Under the pieces are notes generated by a model, which ran no database searches, had not been told where the DNA came from, and saw nothing but the letters and a program-made list of their open reading frames with translations. A stretch of 64,000 nt of DNA from Sphingomonas sp. PAMC 26621 (lineage in GTDB: Bacteria; Pseudomonadota; Alphaproteobacteria; Sphingomonadales; Sphingomonadaceae), in assembly GCF_000251145.1 (NCBI RefSeq), contig NZ_AIDW01000003.1, forward strand, positions 1 through 64,000, given 5' to 3'. Shown here piece after piece: positions 17,604 to 26,639 of this stretch (position 1 is the stretch's first letter; each line of letters begins with the position of its first letter). The position numbers were made by a program, and so were the translations under genes.

Positions 17604-18680
17604 CTACCCGATCAGGAACACCGCCGCCCCGAGCGCGAGCGCAAACGCCGCCAGCGTCGCGATCAGGATCACCAGCAACGGCTTGGGCCCGGCCTCGAGC
17701 AATTGCGCGAGCGGCGAGCGGATCGCGGTCGCGGTCACTGCGGCGGCAAGCATCGCCGCCGCCGCCTTTTCCGCGCCGGTCGCAACGATCGGCGGAATCA
17801 CCCCAAACGAATTGATCCCAGCGAGCACGAAGAATCCGACCACGAACCACGGAACCCCCGGCCCCTTCGCCTTGCCCGCCCCGCCGTTCGGGTCGAACCG
17901 CGACAGCCCCACCGCGACCACCGCCAGCACGGGGGCGAGCAGCGCGACGCGCGTCAGCTTGACGATCGCGGCGATCCCGCCAGCGCCGTCGCTGTAGGAA
18001 TAGCCCGCGCCCAGCGCCTGCGCGACGTCATGGATCGCCGCACCGAGCAAGAACCCCGCCTTGAGGTCGCTCATGTGGAGCGCATGCGCGACCAGCGGGT
18101 AGAGCATCATCGCCGAGGCGCTCATCGCGGAGATGCCGACCAGCACCAGCGTCAGTTGCGCCTGCGTCGTGCGCTTCTCGCCAAGCGTCGTCGCCAGCGC
18201 CATTGCGGCGCTCGCACCGCAGATCGCGACCGACCCGCCCGCGAGCAACCCGAACGCGGTATCGAAGCCGAACCGCCGCGCCGCGAACACCCCTGCCGCC
18301 ATCGTAAGGGCGACGATCCCGACGACGCTCAGCAACGCGACCGGCCCGAGCGCGACGATCTGCCCGAACGTAATCCGCACGCCGACCAGCACGATCCCCC
18401 AGCGCAGCAGCGAGCGCGACGCGAACGCCAGCCCCGGGGTCAGCCGCGAATCCGCGCTGAGGAAGTTGAGCGCAAGGCCGATCAGCAACGCCATCAGCGT
18501 CAGCGGCACGCCGTAATGATCCGACAGGAACCCCGCGGCGAGCGTCCCCATCACGACCACCACCAGTCCCGGCGCATACCCCCGCCAGTCGCGTTTCGGC
18601 GTTGCGGAGACGTCACCGTACAGGTCGCCGTAGAGATCGGCCGCCATCGGCAGCGGACGGTTCGGTTGCCTGGATGCCAT
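17604..18680 (-). CDS. YeiH family putative sulfate/anion exporter
   Basis: A 358-residue protein with about ten hydrophobic segments of the YeiH/TauZ family (VLVGVRITFGQIVALG near 100, FGLLAGGSVAICGASAAMA near 150, and a GAAIHDVAQALGAGYSYSD block near 230). The family is annotated as putative sulfate exporters on the basis of its link to taurine degradation; transport has been little tested. It is divergent from an MFS carrier at the edge of the sugar region, which contains an SsuD-like monooxygenase. Confidence 0.88.
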   Translation of the reverse strand: MASRQPNRPLPMAADLYGDLYGDVSATPKRDWRGYAPGLVVVVMGTLAAGFLSDHYGVPLTLMALLIGLALNFLSADSRLTPGLAFASRSLLRWGIVLVGVRITFGQIVALGPVALLSVVGIVALTMAAGVFAARRFGFDTAFGLLAGGSVAICGASAAMALATTLGEKRTTQAQLTLVLVGISAMSASAMMLYPLVAHALHMSDLKAGFLLGAAIHDVAQALGAGYSYSDGAGGIAAIVKLTRVALLAPVLAVVAVGLSRFDPNGGAGKAKGPGVPWFVVGFFVLAGINSFGVIPPIVATGAEKAAAAMLAAAVTATAIRSPLAQLLEAGPKPLLVILIATLAAFALALGAAVFLIG

Positions 18681-18703
18681 CGCGCTTCACCGACCCTTTT
18701 TGC

Positions 18704-18789
18704 GTCACCCCGGGCTTGTCCCGGGGTTCACCGTGCCGCACACCGCACCTTCATGTCTTGGAGCGCGGCAGACCCCGGGACAAGACCGG
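18704..18789. repeat. Palindromic repeat, family C
   Basis: Left part GTCACCCCGGGCTTGTCCCG and right part GACCCCGGGACAAGACCGG form an imperfect inverted repeat in the divergent gap between the YeiH and MFS genes. Similar sequence occurs at 53982-54059 and, degenerate, at 61343-61390. Confidence 0.65.
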
Positions 18790-18871
18790 ACGACGGAATG
18801 CGATCGGGTCTAGCCGAACGCAGCGATATCTGACAACGCTGTCTCAAGAAAAAGACAGGAGTGGAGCGCAT

Positions 18872-20113
18872 ATGGCAATGCGAGGCGGCGCAGCCCGGTG
18901 GATCATCGTCGCGATGGTGTTCGTCGCGGTCATGCTCAACTATGTCGACCGGCAGATCCTCGCGCTGCTGAAACCCACGCTCGAGGCGCAGTTCCGCTGG
19001 TCGGACCAGGACTATGCCAACATGGGCACCGCCTTCCAGATCGCGACCGCGTTCGCGTTCCTTGGCACCGGCTGGTTCCTCGACCGCGTCGGCCTGCGGA
19101 TCGGGTTCGCGCTCGGGGTGCTGGTGTGGAGCCTCGCGGGGATGGCGCACGCCTTCGCCACTACCGTCCCCGCCTTCTTCGCCGCGCGGATCCTGCTCGG
19201 GATCGCGGAATCGGTCGGAACGCCCGCCGCGGTCAAGTCGGCGGCGACCTATTTCAACCACAAGGACCGCCAGATCGCGCTCGGGATCGGCAATACCGCG
19301 CCCAATATCGGCGCGATCGTCACGCCCTTGTTCATTCCGGCATTGGCGCTCGCGTTCGGGTGGCAGGCGGCGTTCCTCGTCGCGGGCGGGCTCGGGCTGA
19401 TCTGGGTCGTCGTGTGGTTCTCGATTCGCGTCCAGCCGGTCGCGCTCGATGCGGTCGCGCCAGCGCCCGTGCCGTGGCTCAAGGTGCTGTGGACGCGCGG
19501 TACGCTCGCGATCGCGATCGCGAAGGTGCTGTCGGATCAGGTGTGGTTCTTCATGCTGCTGTGGCTGCCCGATCTGTTCCACCGGCTGTTCGGGATGGAA
19601 CAGGGCAAGCTCGGCTTGCCGGTAGCGCTGGTCTATGTGCTCGCGGCGTGCGGCGCGCTGACCGGCGGGTTCCTCCCCTCGCGGCTGATGGCGGCGGGGT
19701 GGAGCGTGAACCGCGCGCGCAAGGTGACGATGCTGGGGTACGCGCTGCTCGTGCTGCCGGTGGTGTTCGTCCAGAGCGTGTCCAGCCCGTGGTCGGCGGC
19801 GTTGCTGCTGGGCCTCGTGCTGTTCGCGCACCAGGGGTTCTCGACCAACGTCTTCGGGGTGGTGACCGACATCACCCCGGCGCGCTCGGTCGGCAGCCGG
19901 ATCGGGATCGCGGCGTTCTGCGGGAACCTGTGCTCGATCGGAATGATCCAGTTCCAGGCTTATGCGCTCGCGCACGGCTGGGGGTACGGGCCGGCGCTGG
20001 CGATCTGCGCGGGGTCGTATCTGACCGCGTTGCTCGCGATTCATCTGCTGATCCCGCGGATCGTGCCGATCGACGAAAGCGAACGCGGGGACGGGCTGGT
20101 GGTCGCGCATTGA
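18872..20113 (+). CDS. MFS transporter, anion:cation symporter (hexuronate-type)
   Basis: A 413-residue major facilitator protein with twelve hydrophobic segments. Segment one contains LNYVDRQILALLKPTLE; the signature LDRVGLRIGFALG follows helix two. The block GIAESVGTPAAVKSAATYF with the following NTAPNIGAIVTP resembles ExuT-like carriers for hexuronates and related sugar acids. GGAG lies upstream of the ATG at 18872. It is divergent from YeiH and lies next to a TonB receptor and sugar enzymes, so it probably feeds that pathway; the substrate is inferred. Confidence 0.85.
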   Translation: MAMRGGAARWIIVAMVFVAVMLNYVDRQILALLKPTLEAQFRWSDQDYANMGTAFQIATAFAFLGTGWFLDRVGLRIGFALGVLVWSLAGMAHAFATTVPAFFAARILLGIAESVGTPAAVKSAATYFNHKDRQIALGIGNTAPNIGAIVTPLFIPALALAFGWQAAFLVAGGLGLIWVVVWFSIRVQPVALDAVAPAPVPWLKVLWTRGTLAIAIAKVLSDQVWFFMLLWLPDLFHRLFGMEQGKLGLPVALVYVLAACGALTGGFLPSRLMAAGWSVNRARKVTMLGYALLVLPVVFVQSVSSPWSAALLLGLVLFAHQGFSTNVFGVVTDITPARSVGSRIGIAAFCGNLCSIGMIQFQAYALAHGWGYGPALAICAGSYLTALLAIHLLIPRIVPIDESERGDGLVVAH

Positions 20114-20164
20114 GGGGGAGGCTGGTTGCATGTTTCGCCCCCACCATCCCAACCTCACCCCCAC

Positions 20165-20310
20165 CCGTTCGTCCTGAGTGGCGACCGAGTAGCCCCTCTT
20201 GGGGGCGTATCGAGGGCGCGTATCGAAGGACCGTCACGCGCGGTAACCTGTCCTTCGATACGCGCCCTCGCTACGGCTTCGCCTACTCGGTCACTACTCA
20301 GGACGAACGG
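20165..20310. repeat. Nested inverted repeat (cruciform-like)
   Basis: Outer 15-bp arms (20165-20179 with 20296-20310, CCGTTCGTCCTGAGT) enclose a perfect 20-bp inner inverted repeat (20212-20231 with 20250-20269). It lies between the convergent MFS and TonB-receptor genes. With the next element it fills most of the 435-base gene-free stretch 20114-20548. Confidence 0.8.
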
Positions 20311-20397
20311 TGGGAGGTGGCAGGCCGCCGTGTAACCGGGGCCACGGCTGTAACCCGGACTCCCGCCTGCGCGTTAGAACAAGGCGCAGAACCGCTA

Positions 20398-20541
20398 ATC
20401 CTCCCCGCGCGGGGAGGGGGACCATGAGCATTTAGCGAATGGTGGAGGGGTTCTCGCCACACGCGTTCCGCTCGCGGAGAGCCCCCCTCCACCACCAGCC
20501 TGAAGGAGGTTGGCGGTCCCCCTCCCCGTCCCGGGGAGGAT
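20398..20541. repeat. Palindromic repeat, family E
   Basis: Ends ATCCTCCCCGCGCGGGGAGG and CCCCGTCCCGGGGAGGAT form an outer inverted repeat, with an inner pair (GGTGGAGGGG / CCCCCCTCCACC). It resembles the element inside prmC at 4754-4864. I see no gene in 20114-20548. Confidence 0.75.
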
Positions 20542-20548
20542 CTAGCAT

Positions 20549-22942
20549 TCAGAACGTCACCCGCCCGGTCACGCCGAAATACCGGTCCGCATCGCGCGGG
20601 ATCTGGTAGCGATACGCCTGCCCCGCCCCGCCGTTGATGATCGACGCGGCGAAGCTCTGGTCGAACAGGTTCCGCACCTGGAAGGTCAGCTTGTAATGAT
20701 CGTCCGGCGTGGCCAGCCCGACGCTCAGATTGACCAACCCGTACGCCCCGATCGTCCCCAGCCGCCGCTGCACCGCATCCGCCGAGAACAGCCCGAGCTC
20801 GCTGCTCTGATACGACCCTTGTGCGCCGAGGAAGATATCCGCGACCCCGCCGGTCCGCACCCGATAGTCCGCGCTGAGATTGCCCTTCCACTTGGGCGCG
20901 AAGCCGAGCGGCGTCCCCGCAGGCACCACCGCCGCGCCAAGCGGCGCGCTGAACCGGTCGACATGCGCATCGGTATAGGCGACGCCGCCGGTGAAGTTCA
21001 GGTCGCGGATCGGCCGGAACGTCGCGTCGAGTTCGCCACCCCGCGTCGACACGTCGCCCGCATTGGTGAAGCGCGTGACCACCACGCCCGCGACAAGATC
21101 CGGGTTGTTCGCCTGGAAGTTGCGGTACTTCGCATAATAGGCCGCGAGGTTAAGCGTCAGCTTGCCGTCGAAGAAGGTGTTCTTGAGCCCGACCTCATAC
21201 GAATCGGACGTCTCGGGCGCGATCGTGTTCGTGCCCGTAGCGGTCAGATTGTAGAAGACGTTGAACGCCGGCCCCTTATAGCCGCGCGCAAAGGTCGCAT
21301 ATGCGGTCGACCCGTGGCTGATGTCATATTGCACGCCCGCCTTGCCCGACAGGTTCTCGTTGGTCGCCTTGGCCCGGAACGGGATGCCGTTCGAGACGCC
21401 GCCGCCGAGACCATTGTTGTACACGCCCTGGTCGAAGTTCGGGTTGATCCCCGGTCCGGCCAGCGCGGTCACGCGCGAATGGAACACGTCGAGCTGGTCG
21501 ACCGTGTAGCGCAGGCCCCCGATCAGCCGGAATCGCTCCGCAAGATTGAGCGTGCCCTGGCCGAACAGCGCCATGTTCTTGAACACCGACCCGAAATCGG
21601 CGGTGCCGGTGGGCGAGGTCGTGCGCGGCGCACCGGCGCTGCCGCACGGCACCAGCGGGTTGGGGGTCGTCCCCGGCGTCGTGTTGCAGACCACGTCGTT
21701 GCGCGTGAAGATCCGCTCGCTCGCCGCGCGCGAATAATAGGCGCCCAGCACATAGGTCAGGAACTGGTGGCCCGGCGAGGTCAGTCGCAGTTCCTGGCTG
21801 AACGTATCGCCGGTCTGCGGCCCGAAATCGTGAAGCTGGTTGAACCCGACATAGGCCCCCGGCAGGAAATCGCCGTCGCGGATCTCGGTATTCTTGTAGT
21901 TGCGATAGGCGGTGATCGAGGTGACGGTCTGCGTCCCTGCGCTGATGTCCGCCTGAAGCGAGAAGCCGTAGCCGGTCTCCTTGGTCCGCGTCACCAGATC
22001 CTGCGCGATGGAGCGCGTATCGGCGCCACGCGGGGTCGGCAGCACGCCCGACGACGGGTTGGTGACGACAGCACCGGTCGCGGTGTTGATCGGCCCGGTG
22101 GCGATCACCTCGGCGCAGCAATCGTCGTTGTTGTGGTGATAATCCGCGATGAACGCGAGCTTCACGTTCGGCCCGGCATCCGCATCGACCTGCAGACGCC
22201 CGCCATAATGTTCGAAGCCGTTGACGATCTTGTTCACGGCAGTGTTGCGGATGTTGCCGTCGTAATTGGTGTAGAAGCCGGTCAAGCGCGACCGCACGCT
22301 GTCGCCCAGCGGCACGTTGATCGCCGCGCGCCCACGATATTCGCTGTCGGTGAAGAACCCCGCCTCGACATAGCCGCCGAAGGTCCGGGTCGGCTTCTTG
22401 GAGATGATGTTGATCACGCCCGCGCTCGCGTTCTTGCCGAACAGCGTGCCCTGCGGTCCGCGCAGCACCTCGATCTGGTCGACGTCGACCAGATCGCCGA
22501 ACGCCTCGCCCGCGCGCGCGAAGACAACGCCGTCGACGACGGTCGAAATCGACGGTTCACCCGCGATCGAGAAGGTCGACGTCCCCACCCCGCGCAGGAA
22601 CAGCGACTGGTTGAGCGTCGTCCCCGACTTGAGGAAATTGAGCGTGGGAACGAGATATTGCGCGCCCTCGAGGCTGACCTTCCCCTGGCTCGCGAGCGCG
22701 TCGCCCGAAATGACGCTGACCGCGACCGGCACGTCCTGCAGCCGTTCGGAGCGCTTCTGCGCGGTCACGATGATGTCGCCGGGGGGCGCTTCGTCGGGGG
22801 CATTCGGAACGGGCGCGGTCGATTCGGCGACCGGCGCGGGCTTCTGGTCCGGCGCGGGGGCGGCGGTCTGCGCCCAGAGCGGGGTCGCGGCGAACAGCGC
22901 GAAGCCGGCGGCCCCCGCGAGATAACGTCCCTTGGTCATCAT
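20549..22942 (-). CDS. TonB-dependent outer-membrane receptor
   Basis: A receptor of about 797 residues. The N-terminus is a signal peptide (cleavage after PLWAQ, about residue 24) followed by a proline/alanine-rich linker. The TonB box region and plug follow (DIIVTAQKRSERLQDVPVAVS near 55; IEVLRGPQGTLFGKNASAG near 155), then a 22-strand beta-barrel ending in the expected aromatic residue (GRVTF). Three successive ATGs follow GGGAGGGA; the second (22942) has good spacing. The plug type (RSERLQDVPVAVSV) is the catechol/sugar-scavenging type abundant in sphingomonads. The ligand is unknown; neighbours suggest a sugar or sugar acid. Confidence 0.93.
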   Translation of the reverse strand: MMTKGRYLAGAAGFALFAATPLWAQTAAPAPDQKPAPVAESTAPVPNAPDEAPPGDIIVTAQKRSERLQDVPVAVSVISGDALASQGKVSLEGAQYLVPTLNFLKSGTTLNQSLFLRGVGTSTFSIAGEPSISTVVDGVVFARAGEAFGDLVDVDQIEVLRGPQGTLFGKNASAGVINIISKKPTRTFGGYVEAGFFTDSEYRGRAAINVPLGDSVRSRLTGFYTNYDGNIRNTAVNKIVNGFEHYGGRLQVDADAGPNVKLAFIADYHHNNDDCCAEVIATGPINTATGAVVTNPSSGVLPTPRGADTRSIAQDLVTRTKETGYGFSLQADISAGTQTVTSITAYRNYKNTEIRDGDFLPGAYVGFNQLHDFGPQTGDTFSQELRLTSPGHQFLTYVLGAYYSRAASERIFTRNDVVCNTTPGTTPNPLVPCGSAGAPRTTSPTGTADFGSVFKNMALFGQGTLNLAERFRLIGGLRYTVDQLDVFHSRVTALAGPGINPNFDQGVYNNGLGGGVSNGIPFRAKATNENLSGKAGVQYDISHGSTAYATFARGYKGPAFNVFYNLTATGTNTIAPETSDSYEVGLKNTFFDGKLTLNLAAYYAKYRNFQANNPDLVAGVVVTRFTNAGDVSTRGGELDATFRPIRDLNFTGGVAYTDAHVDRFSAPLGAAVVPAGTPLGFAPKWKGNLSADYRVRTGGVADIFLGAQGSYQSSELGLFSADAVQRRLGTIGAYGLVNLSVGLATPDDHYKLTFQVRNLFDQSFAASIINGGAGQAYRYQIPRDADRYFGVTGRVTF

Positions 22943-23067
22943 CATTCCCTCCCGTGTGCGATATTCCCACTTCTTTGGTGGGTATTGATCTTTTGCGGTC
23001 CCGGACACCGCTGTCAGTCTTGCCCGGCGTAAAGCTGCGCTTGTCGCCGTAGTGGCACCTTACCCCA

Positions 23068-23139
23068 CCCGTTCGTTTCGAGCGAAGTCGAGAAACCCGG
23101 CACAGCACAGGTTTCTCGACTTCGCTCGAAACGAACGGG
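23068..23139. repeat. Palindromic repeat, family D
   Basis: A perfect 30-bp inverted repeat (23068-23097 with 23110-23139; core GTTTCGAGCGAAGTCGAG) with a 12-nt loop between the Gfo/Idh gene and the TonB receptor. A half copy is at about 44720-44735 and degenerate parts lie at 56505-56757. Confidence 0.85.
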
Positions 23140-23160
23140 AAGAGGCAATCACTTCGTTCC

Positions 23161-24249
23161 TCAGAACCCCAGCTCCTTCATCTCCACCACGCGCTTCTCG
23201 CGCGCGCTGATCTCCGCCGCCGTTCCGATCGCGACCGCGAGCATCCCGTCGCGCGCGGTCACTTCGACCGGCCCCGCGCCGCGCACCGCTGCGTTGAACC
23301 GCTGATGCTCGTAGAAGGTCGAGCCGTGATGGCTCCCCGCATCGAGCGCGGCCTGATCGACCTCGACCACGCGCCGCGTCGCCTGTTTGGGATTACGGAA
23401 CCCGACGCGCGGCGAATGGACCAGCGCGCCTTCCGGAATCAACACGTCGAGCCGCGCCGTGTCGCCGACCGCGGTGATCTCCTCCTGATTCTCCGCGCCA
23501 TCCGCGAACATCGACAGGTCGAGCATCGCGCGGACACCGTTGGCGAAATCGACGGTGGTGTAGCTGTTGTCGATGATGTCGGGCCGCTCGCCGCCGTAGG
23601 TTTCGTCGACATGGTTCACGTCCATCGCACCCGAGCAATAGACGCGCACCGCCTCGCTCTGCGTGATCAGCCGCATCAGGTCGAAGAAATGGCAGCATTT
23701 TTCGACCATCGTCCCGCCGGTGTTGCGGTTGAAGCGGTTCCAGTCGGCGACCTTGACGAGAAACGGGAAGCGGTGCTCGCGGATTGACAGCATCTGCAGC
23801 CGGCCGATCGATCCCTTGCGGATCTCGTCGATGAACGCGGCGGCGGGCGGCATGTAGCGATATTCCATCGCGGTCCAGAACACGCGGTCGCTGCGGTCTG
23901 CGCGCTCCACGATCCAGCGACAGTCGTCCAGCGTCGTCGCGAGCGGCTTTTCGCACAGGATGTGGAGACCGGCGTCGAACAACGGTTCGAGCACGCTGCG
24001 ATGCGTATAGTTCGGGCTGGAGACGATCACCGCATCGCACAGGCCGCTGCTGGCAAGCGCCTCGACCGAGTCGAACGCGGTCGCCTCGCCCGCACGGTCG
24101 CCCAGCGCGTCGCGCGCCCAGCTTAGCGAGCCTTCCGCCGGATCGGCCAGCGCAGTCACCACCGCGCCCGGCGTGATCGCGAGGTTGGTGATATGCTCCA
24201 CCCCCATCATGCCGGTGCCGACCAGCCCGTAACGCACTTGCTCTGCCAA
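23161..24249 (-). CDS. Gfo/Idh/MocA family NAD(P)-dependent oxidoreductase
   Basis: A 362-residue oxidoreductase. The Rossmann motif VRYGLVGTGMMGVEH is at the N-terminus, the catalytic-type CEKPLATT near 100 and the dehydrogenase C-terminal domain after about 135, including the GGTMVEKCCHFFDLMR segment. Substrates in this family are sugars, inositols and sugar acids. The start is taken as TTG at 24249 with AGAGG eight bases upstream; a GTG four codons later is possible. Longer readings run antisense through the aldo/keto reductase gene and are not credible. Only 15 bases separate it from that divergent gene. Confidence 0.88.
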   Translation of the reverse strand: MAEQVRYGLVGTGMMGVEHITNLAITPGAVVTALADPAEGSLSWARDALGDRAGEATAFDSVEALASSGLCDAVIVSSPNYTHRSVLEPLFDAGLHILCEKPLATTLDDCRWIVERADRSDRVFWTAMEYRYMPPAAAFIDEIRKGSIGRLQMLSIREHRFPFLVKVADWNRFNRNTGGTMVEKCCHFFDLMRLITQSEAVRVYCSGAMDVNHVDETYGGERPDIIDNSYTTVDFANGVRAMLDLSMFADGAENQEEITAVGDTARLDVLIPEGALVHSPRVGFRNPKQATRRVVEVDQAALDAGSHHGSTFYEHQRFNAAVRGAGPVEVTARDGMLAVAIGTAAEISAREKRVVEMKELGF

Positions 24250-24264
24250 GGTCTTCGCCTCTAT

Positions 24265-25182
24265 ATGACAACGATGTCTGAGATCATTCTTACACCCGAA
24301 TTGCGTCCGCTCGGCAAGAGCGGATTGATGGTCAGCCCGGTAGCCTGGGGGATGTGGCGCTTCGGCCAGTCCACCGTGGCGGAAGGGCGCGCGCTGATCG
24401 ACGCGGCGTTCGCGGCGGGCGTGACGCTGTTCGACACCGCGGACATCTACGGCTTCAACGGCACCGACGGGTTCGGCGATGCCGAGTCGCTGCTCGGCAA
24501 GGTCTTCGCCGACGACTCCGCCCTGCGGGACCGGATGGTGCTCGCGACCAAGGGCGGGATCCTTCCGCCGGTCCCCTACGACCAGAGTGCCGCCTATCTG
24601 ACCAAGGCGCTCGAGGACTCGCTGACGCGACTCGGGGTCGGCCAGGTCGATCTCTACCAGATCCACCGCCCCGATATTCTCACGCACCCGCAGGAACTGG
24701 CGCGTTCGCTCGAGCAGATGGTGTCGTCGGGCAAGGTCCGCGCGATCGGCGTTTCGAACTTCACGATCCCGCAGATCCGCGCGCTCGAGGCGTTCCTCAC
24801 AATCCCGCTCGCGAGCCTCCAGCCCGAACTCTCGCCGCTCGAACTGGGGCCGATCGAGACCGGCCTGCTCGATCTCGCGATGGAACGCGACCATGCGGTG
24901 CTCGCCTGGTCGCCGCTGGGCGGCGGGCGGATCGGGGCGCCCGAGGATGATCGCTCGAAGGCGGTCGCTGCTGCGCTCGACGTGGTCGCCGAGCAGGCCG
25001 GCGTATCGCGCGCCGCGGCCGCTTATGCCTGGATCATGGCGCACCCCGCGCGCGCGATCCCGATCGTCGGCACGCAGAATGTCGCCCGAATCGGCGAGAT
25101 CGCCGACGTCTACAAGGTCCGCTTCACGCGGCAGAGTTGGTATGACGTGCTGATCGCCGCGCGCGGGGAACGCCTGCCATGA
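24265..25182 (+). CDS. Aldo/keto reductase (YdhF-like)
   Basis: A 305-residue NADPH-type aldo/keto reductase. Motifs: LGKSGLMVSPVAWGMWRFGQ, the catalytic-region FDTADIYG (D and Y of the tetrad), VLATKGG (K), LYQIHRPD (H), and the cofactor-binding IPIVGTQNVARI near the end. Block similarity is to E. coli YdhF (KVRAIGVSNFT, AWSPLGGGR). An ATG at 24274 is an alternative start. Its stop overlaps the start of the SsuD-like monooxygenase (ATGA), so the two are coupled. A reductase next to a flavin sulfonate monooxygenase is the arrangement seen in sulfoquinovose monooxygenase pathways; here that is a hypothesis only. Confidence 0.9.
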   Translation: MTTMSEIILTPELRPLGKSGLMVSPVAWGMWRFGQSTVAEGRALIDAAFAAGVTLFDTADIYGFNGTDGFGDAESLLGKVFADDSALRDRMVLATKGGILPPVPYDQSAAYLTKALEDSLTRLGVGQVDLYQIHRPDILTHPQELARSLEQMVSSGKVRAIGVSNFTIPQIRALEAFLTIPLASLQPELSPLELGPIETGLLDLAMERDHAVLAWSPLGGGRIGAPEDDRSKAVAAALDVVAEQAGVSRAAAAYAWIMAHPARAIPIVGTQNVARIGEIADVYKVRFTRQSWYDVLIAARGERLP

Positions 25183-26252
25183 CCGACCGCAGCCCGTGCG
25201 AGGTCAGCTGGTTCTCGGCGCTGTGCGACGACGATTACGAGTTTCTCGGCGTCCCCGATGCCAGGCTCAAGTCGAGCTGGGAGCATTGCCGCGACATCGT
25301 CCTCCAGGCCGAAACCGGCGGATTCGACAATATCCTGCTTCCCTCGGGCTATGCGCTCGGGATCGACACGACCGCCTTCGCCGCCGCGATCGCACCGATG
25401 CTCAAGCGGATGGCGCTGCTGATGGCGGTCCGCGTCGGCGAAAGCTGGCCGCCGCAACTCGCGCGCCAGATCGCGACGATCGACCGGCTGCTCGGCGGAC
25501 GGCTGACGGTCAACATCATCTCGTCAGATATGCCCGGCGAGACGCTCGGCTCAGGCCCCCGCTATGCGCGCACGGTCGAGTTGATGCGGATTCTCAAGAC
25601 GCTGCTCAACGGCGAATCGCTCGACCATGACGGCGAATTCTGGAAGCTCGAGCTCGATCCGGCGCGGATCGGCACCGTCTCGGGCAAGGCACCCTTGCTG
25701 TACTTCGGCGGCCTGTCGCCCGACGCGCGCGATGCCGCTGCGCGCGAAGCGGACGTGTTCCTGATGTGGCCCGACAAGCAGGAAACCGTCGCCGCGATTA
25801 TCGCCGACATGACCGCGCGGGCCGGCGCTTATGGCCGCACGCTCCAGTTCGGCTATCGCGCGCACGTCATCGTCCGCGATACCGAGGCGGAGGCACGCAC
25901 CGCCGCCGACCGGTTGTTGTCCAAGCTCGACGCCGCCGAAGGCGCCGCGATCCGCGCAAAATCGCTCGACTCGACCTCCGCCGGGGTCGCCGCGCAGGCT
26001 GCGCTCCGGGAGAATGCCGCGGACGACGGCTATGCCGAGGCGAACCTGTGGACCGGAGTCGGCCGGGCGCGGTCGGGCTGCGGCGCGGCGATCGTCGGCG
26101 ATCCCGATCAGGTGCTCGCTAAGATCAACGCGTATCGCGACATGGGGATCGCGGCGTTCATCCTCTCGGGCTATCCGCATGCCGCCGAAGCCGATCTGTT
26201 CGCGCGGCACGTGTTGCCACACATCGATCACCAGCGGTTGACCGCAGCGTAA
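25179..26252 (+). CDS. LLM class flavin-dependent monooxygenase, SsuD-like
   Basis: A 357-residue bacterial luciferase-like monooxygenase that matches the alkanesulfonate monooxygenase SsuD along its length: ARQIATIDRLLGGRLTVNII near 90, LLYFGGLSPDARDAA near 170, FGYRAHVIVRDTEAEA near 225, NLWTGVGRARSGCGAAIVGD near 290, and FILSGYPHAAEADLF near 325. SsuD-type enzymes use FMNH2 and oxygen to release sulfite from sulfonates. No flavin reductase lies nearby, so it would need one from elsewhere. Coupled to the upstream aldo/keto reductase. The true substrate is not known; desulfonation is inferred from family. Confidence 0.88.
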   Translation: MTDRSPCEVSWFSALCDDDYEFLGVPDARLKSSWEHCRDIVLQAETGGFDNILLPSGYALGIDTTAFAAAIAPMLKRMALLMAVRVGESWPPQLARQIATIDRLLGGRLTVNIISSDMPGETLGSGPRYARTVELMRILKTLLNGESLDHDGEFWKLELDPARIGTVSGKAPLLYFGGLSPDARDAAAREADVFLMWPDKQETVAAIIADMTARAGAYGRTLQFGYRAHVIVRDTEAEARTAADRLLSKLDAAEGAAIRAKSLDSTSAGVAAQAALRENAADDGYAEANLWTGVGRARSGCGAAIVGDPDQVLAKINAYRDMGIAAFILSGYPHAAEADLFARHVLPHIDHQRLTAA

Positions 26253-26267
26253 CGCGTCGCCGGGCGA

Positions 26268-26450
26268 TTATCGGCCGAAGGGCGGGCATTCACCGAAGCC
26301 GGGCGCTGCGTCCGATGATGCCAAGGGGCGCGACGGCACGATCCGGACGCAATCCTGGAAATCGGATCGTTCCATGCGACGCCGCAATTTCTCTGCAAGC
26401 ACACGGCCGATCAGTTCGTGGTCGGCCCGGAAAAAGATGGTTCCGTTCAT
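26268..26450 (-). CDS. Small hypothetical protein
   Basis: A possible 60-residue protein, charged, with two cysteines, no membrane segment and no family that I recognise. It is supported by a strong Shine-Dalgarno (GGAGGAG) upstream of the ATG at 26450 (a GTG codon sits just before it) and by filling the gap before the convergent SsuD-like gene. Evidence from codon pattern is weak because all frames are GC-rich. The 189 bases upstream (26451-26639) hold no other gene that I can see. Confidence 0.4.
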   Translation of the reverse strand: MNGTIFFRADHELIGRVLAEKLRRRMERSDFQDCVRIVPSRPLASSDAAPGFGECPPFGR

Positions 26451-26639
26451 CACGACGCTCCTCCAACGGGGGACATCCTATGGTACAGCGACGAGGTGCC
26501 CTCCACCAGCGTTAAACGGAGGGGGTAGGCAAGAGTTCCGCGCTCCGCCTTAAGGTGGAGGTGACGGTCGTCAGGCCACCAGCGACTACAGTCCGGTCAT
26601 TTCTGCCGGGCGATGCGGGAAAGCCGAGGCGTTCCAGCG

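Noticed and set aside
20696..23032. Open frame of 778 codons opposite the TonB receptor
   Set aside because: Antisense shadow with no family motif; the receptor on the other strand is complete.
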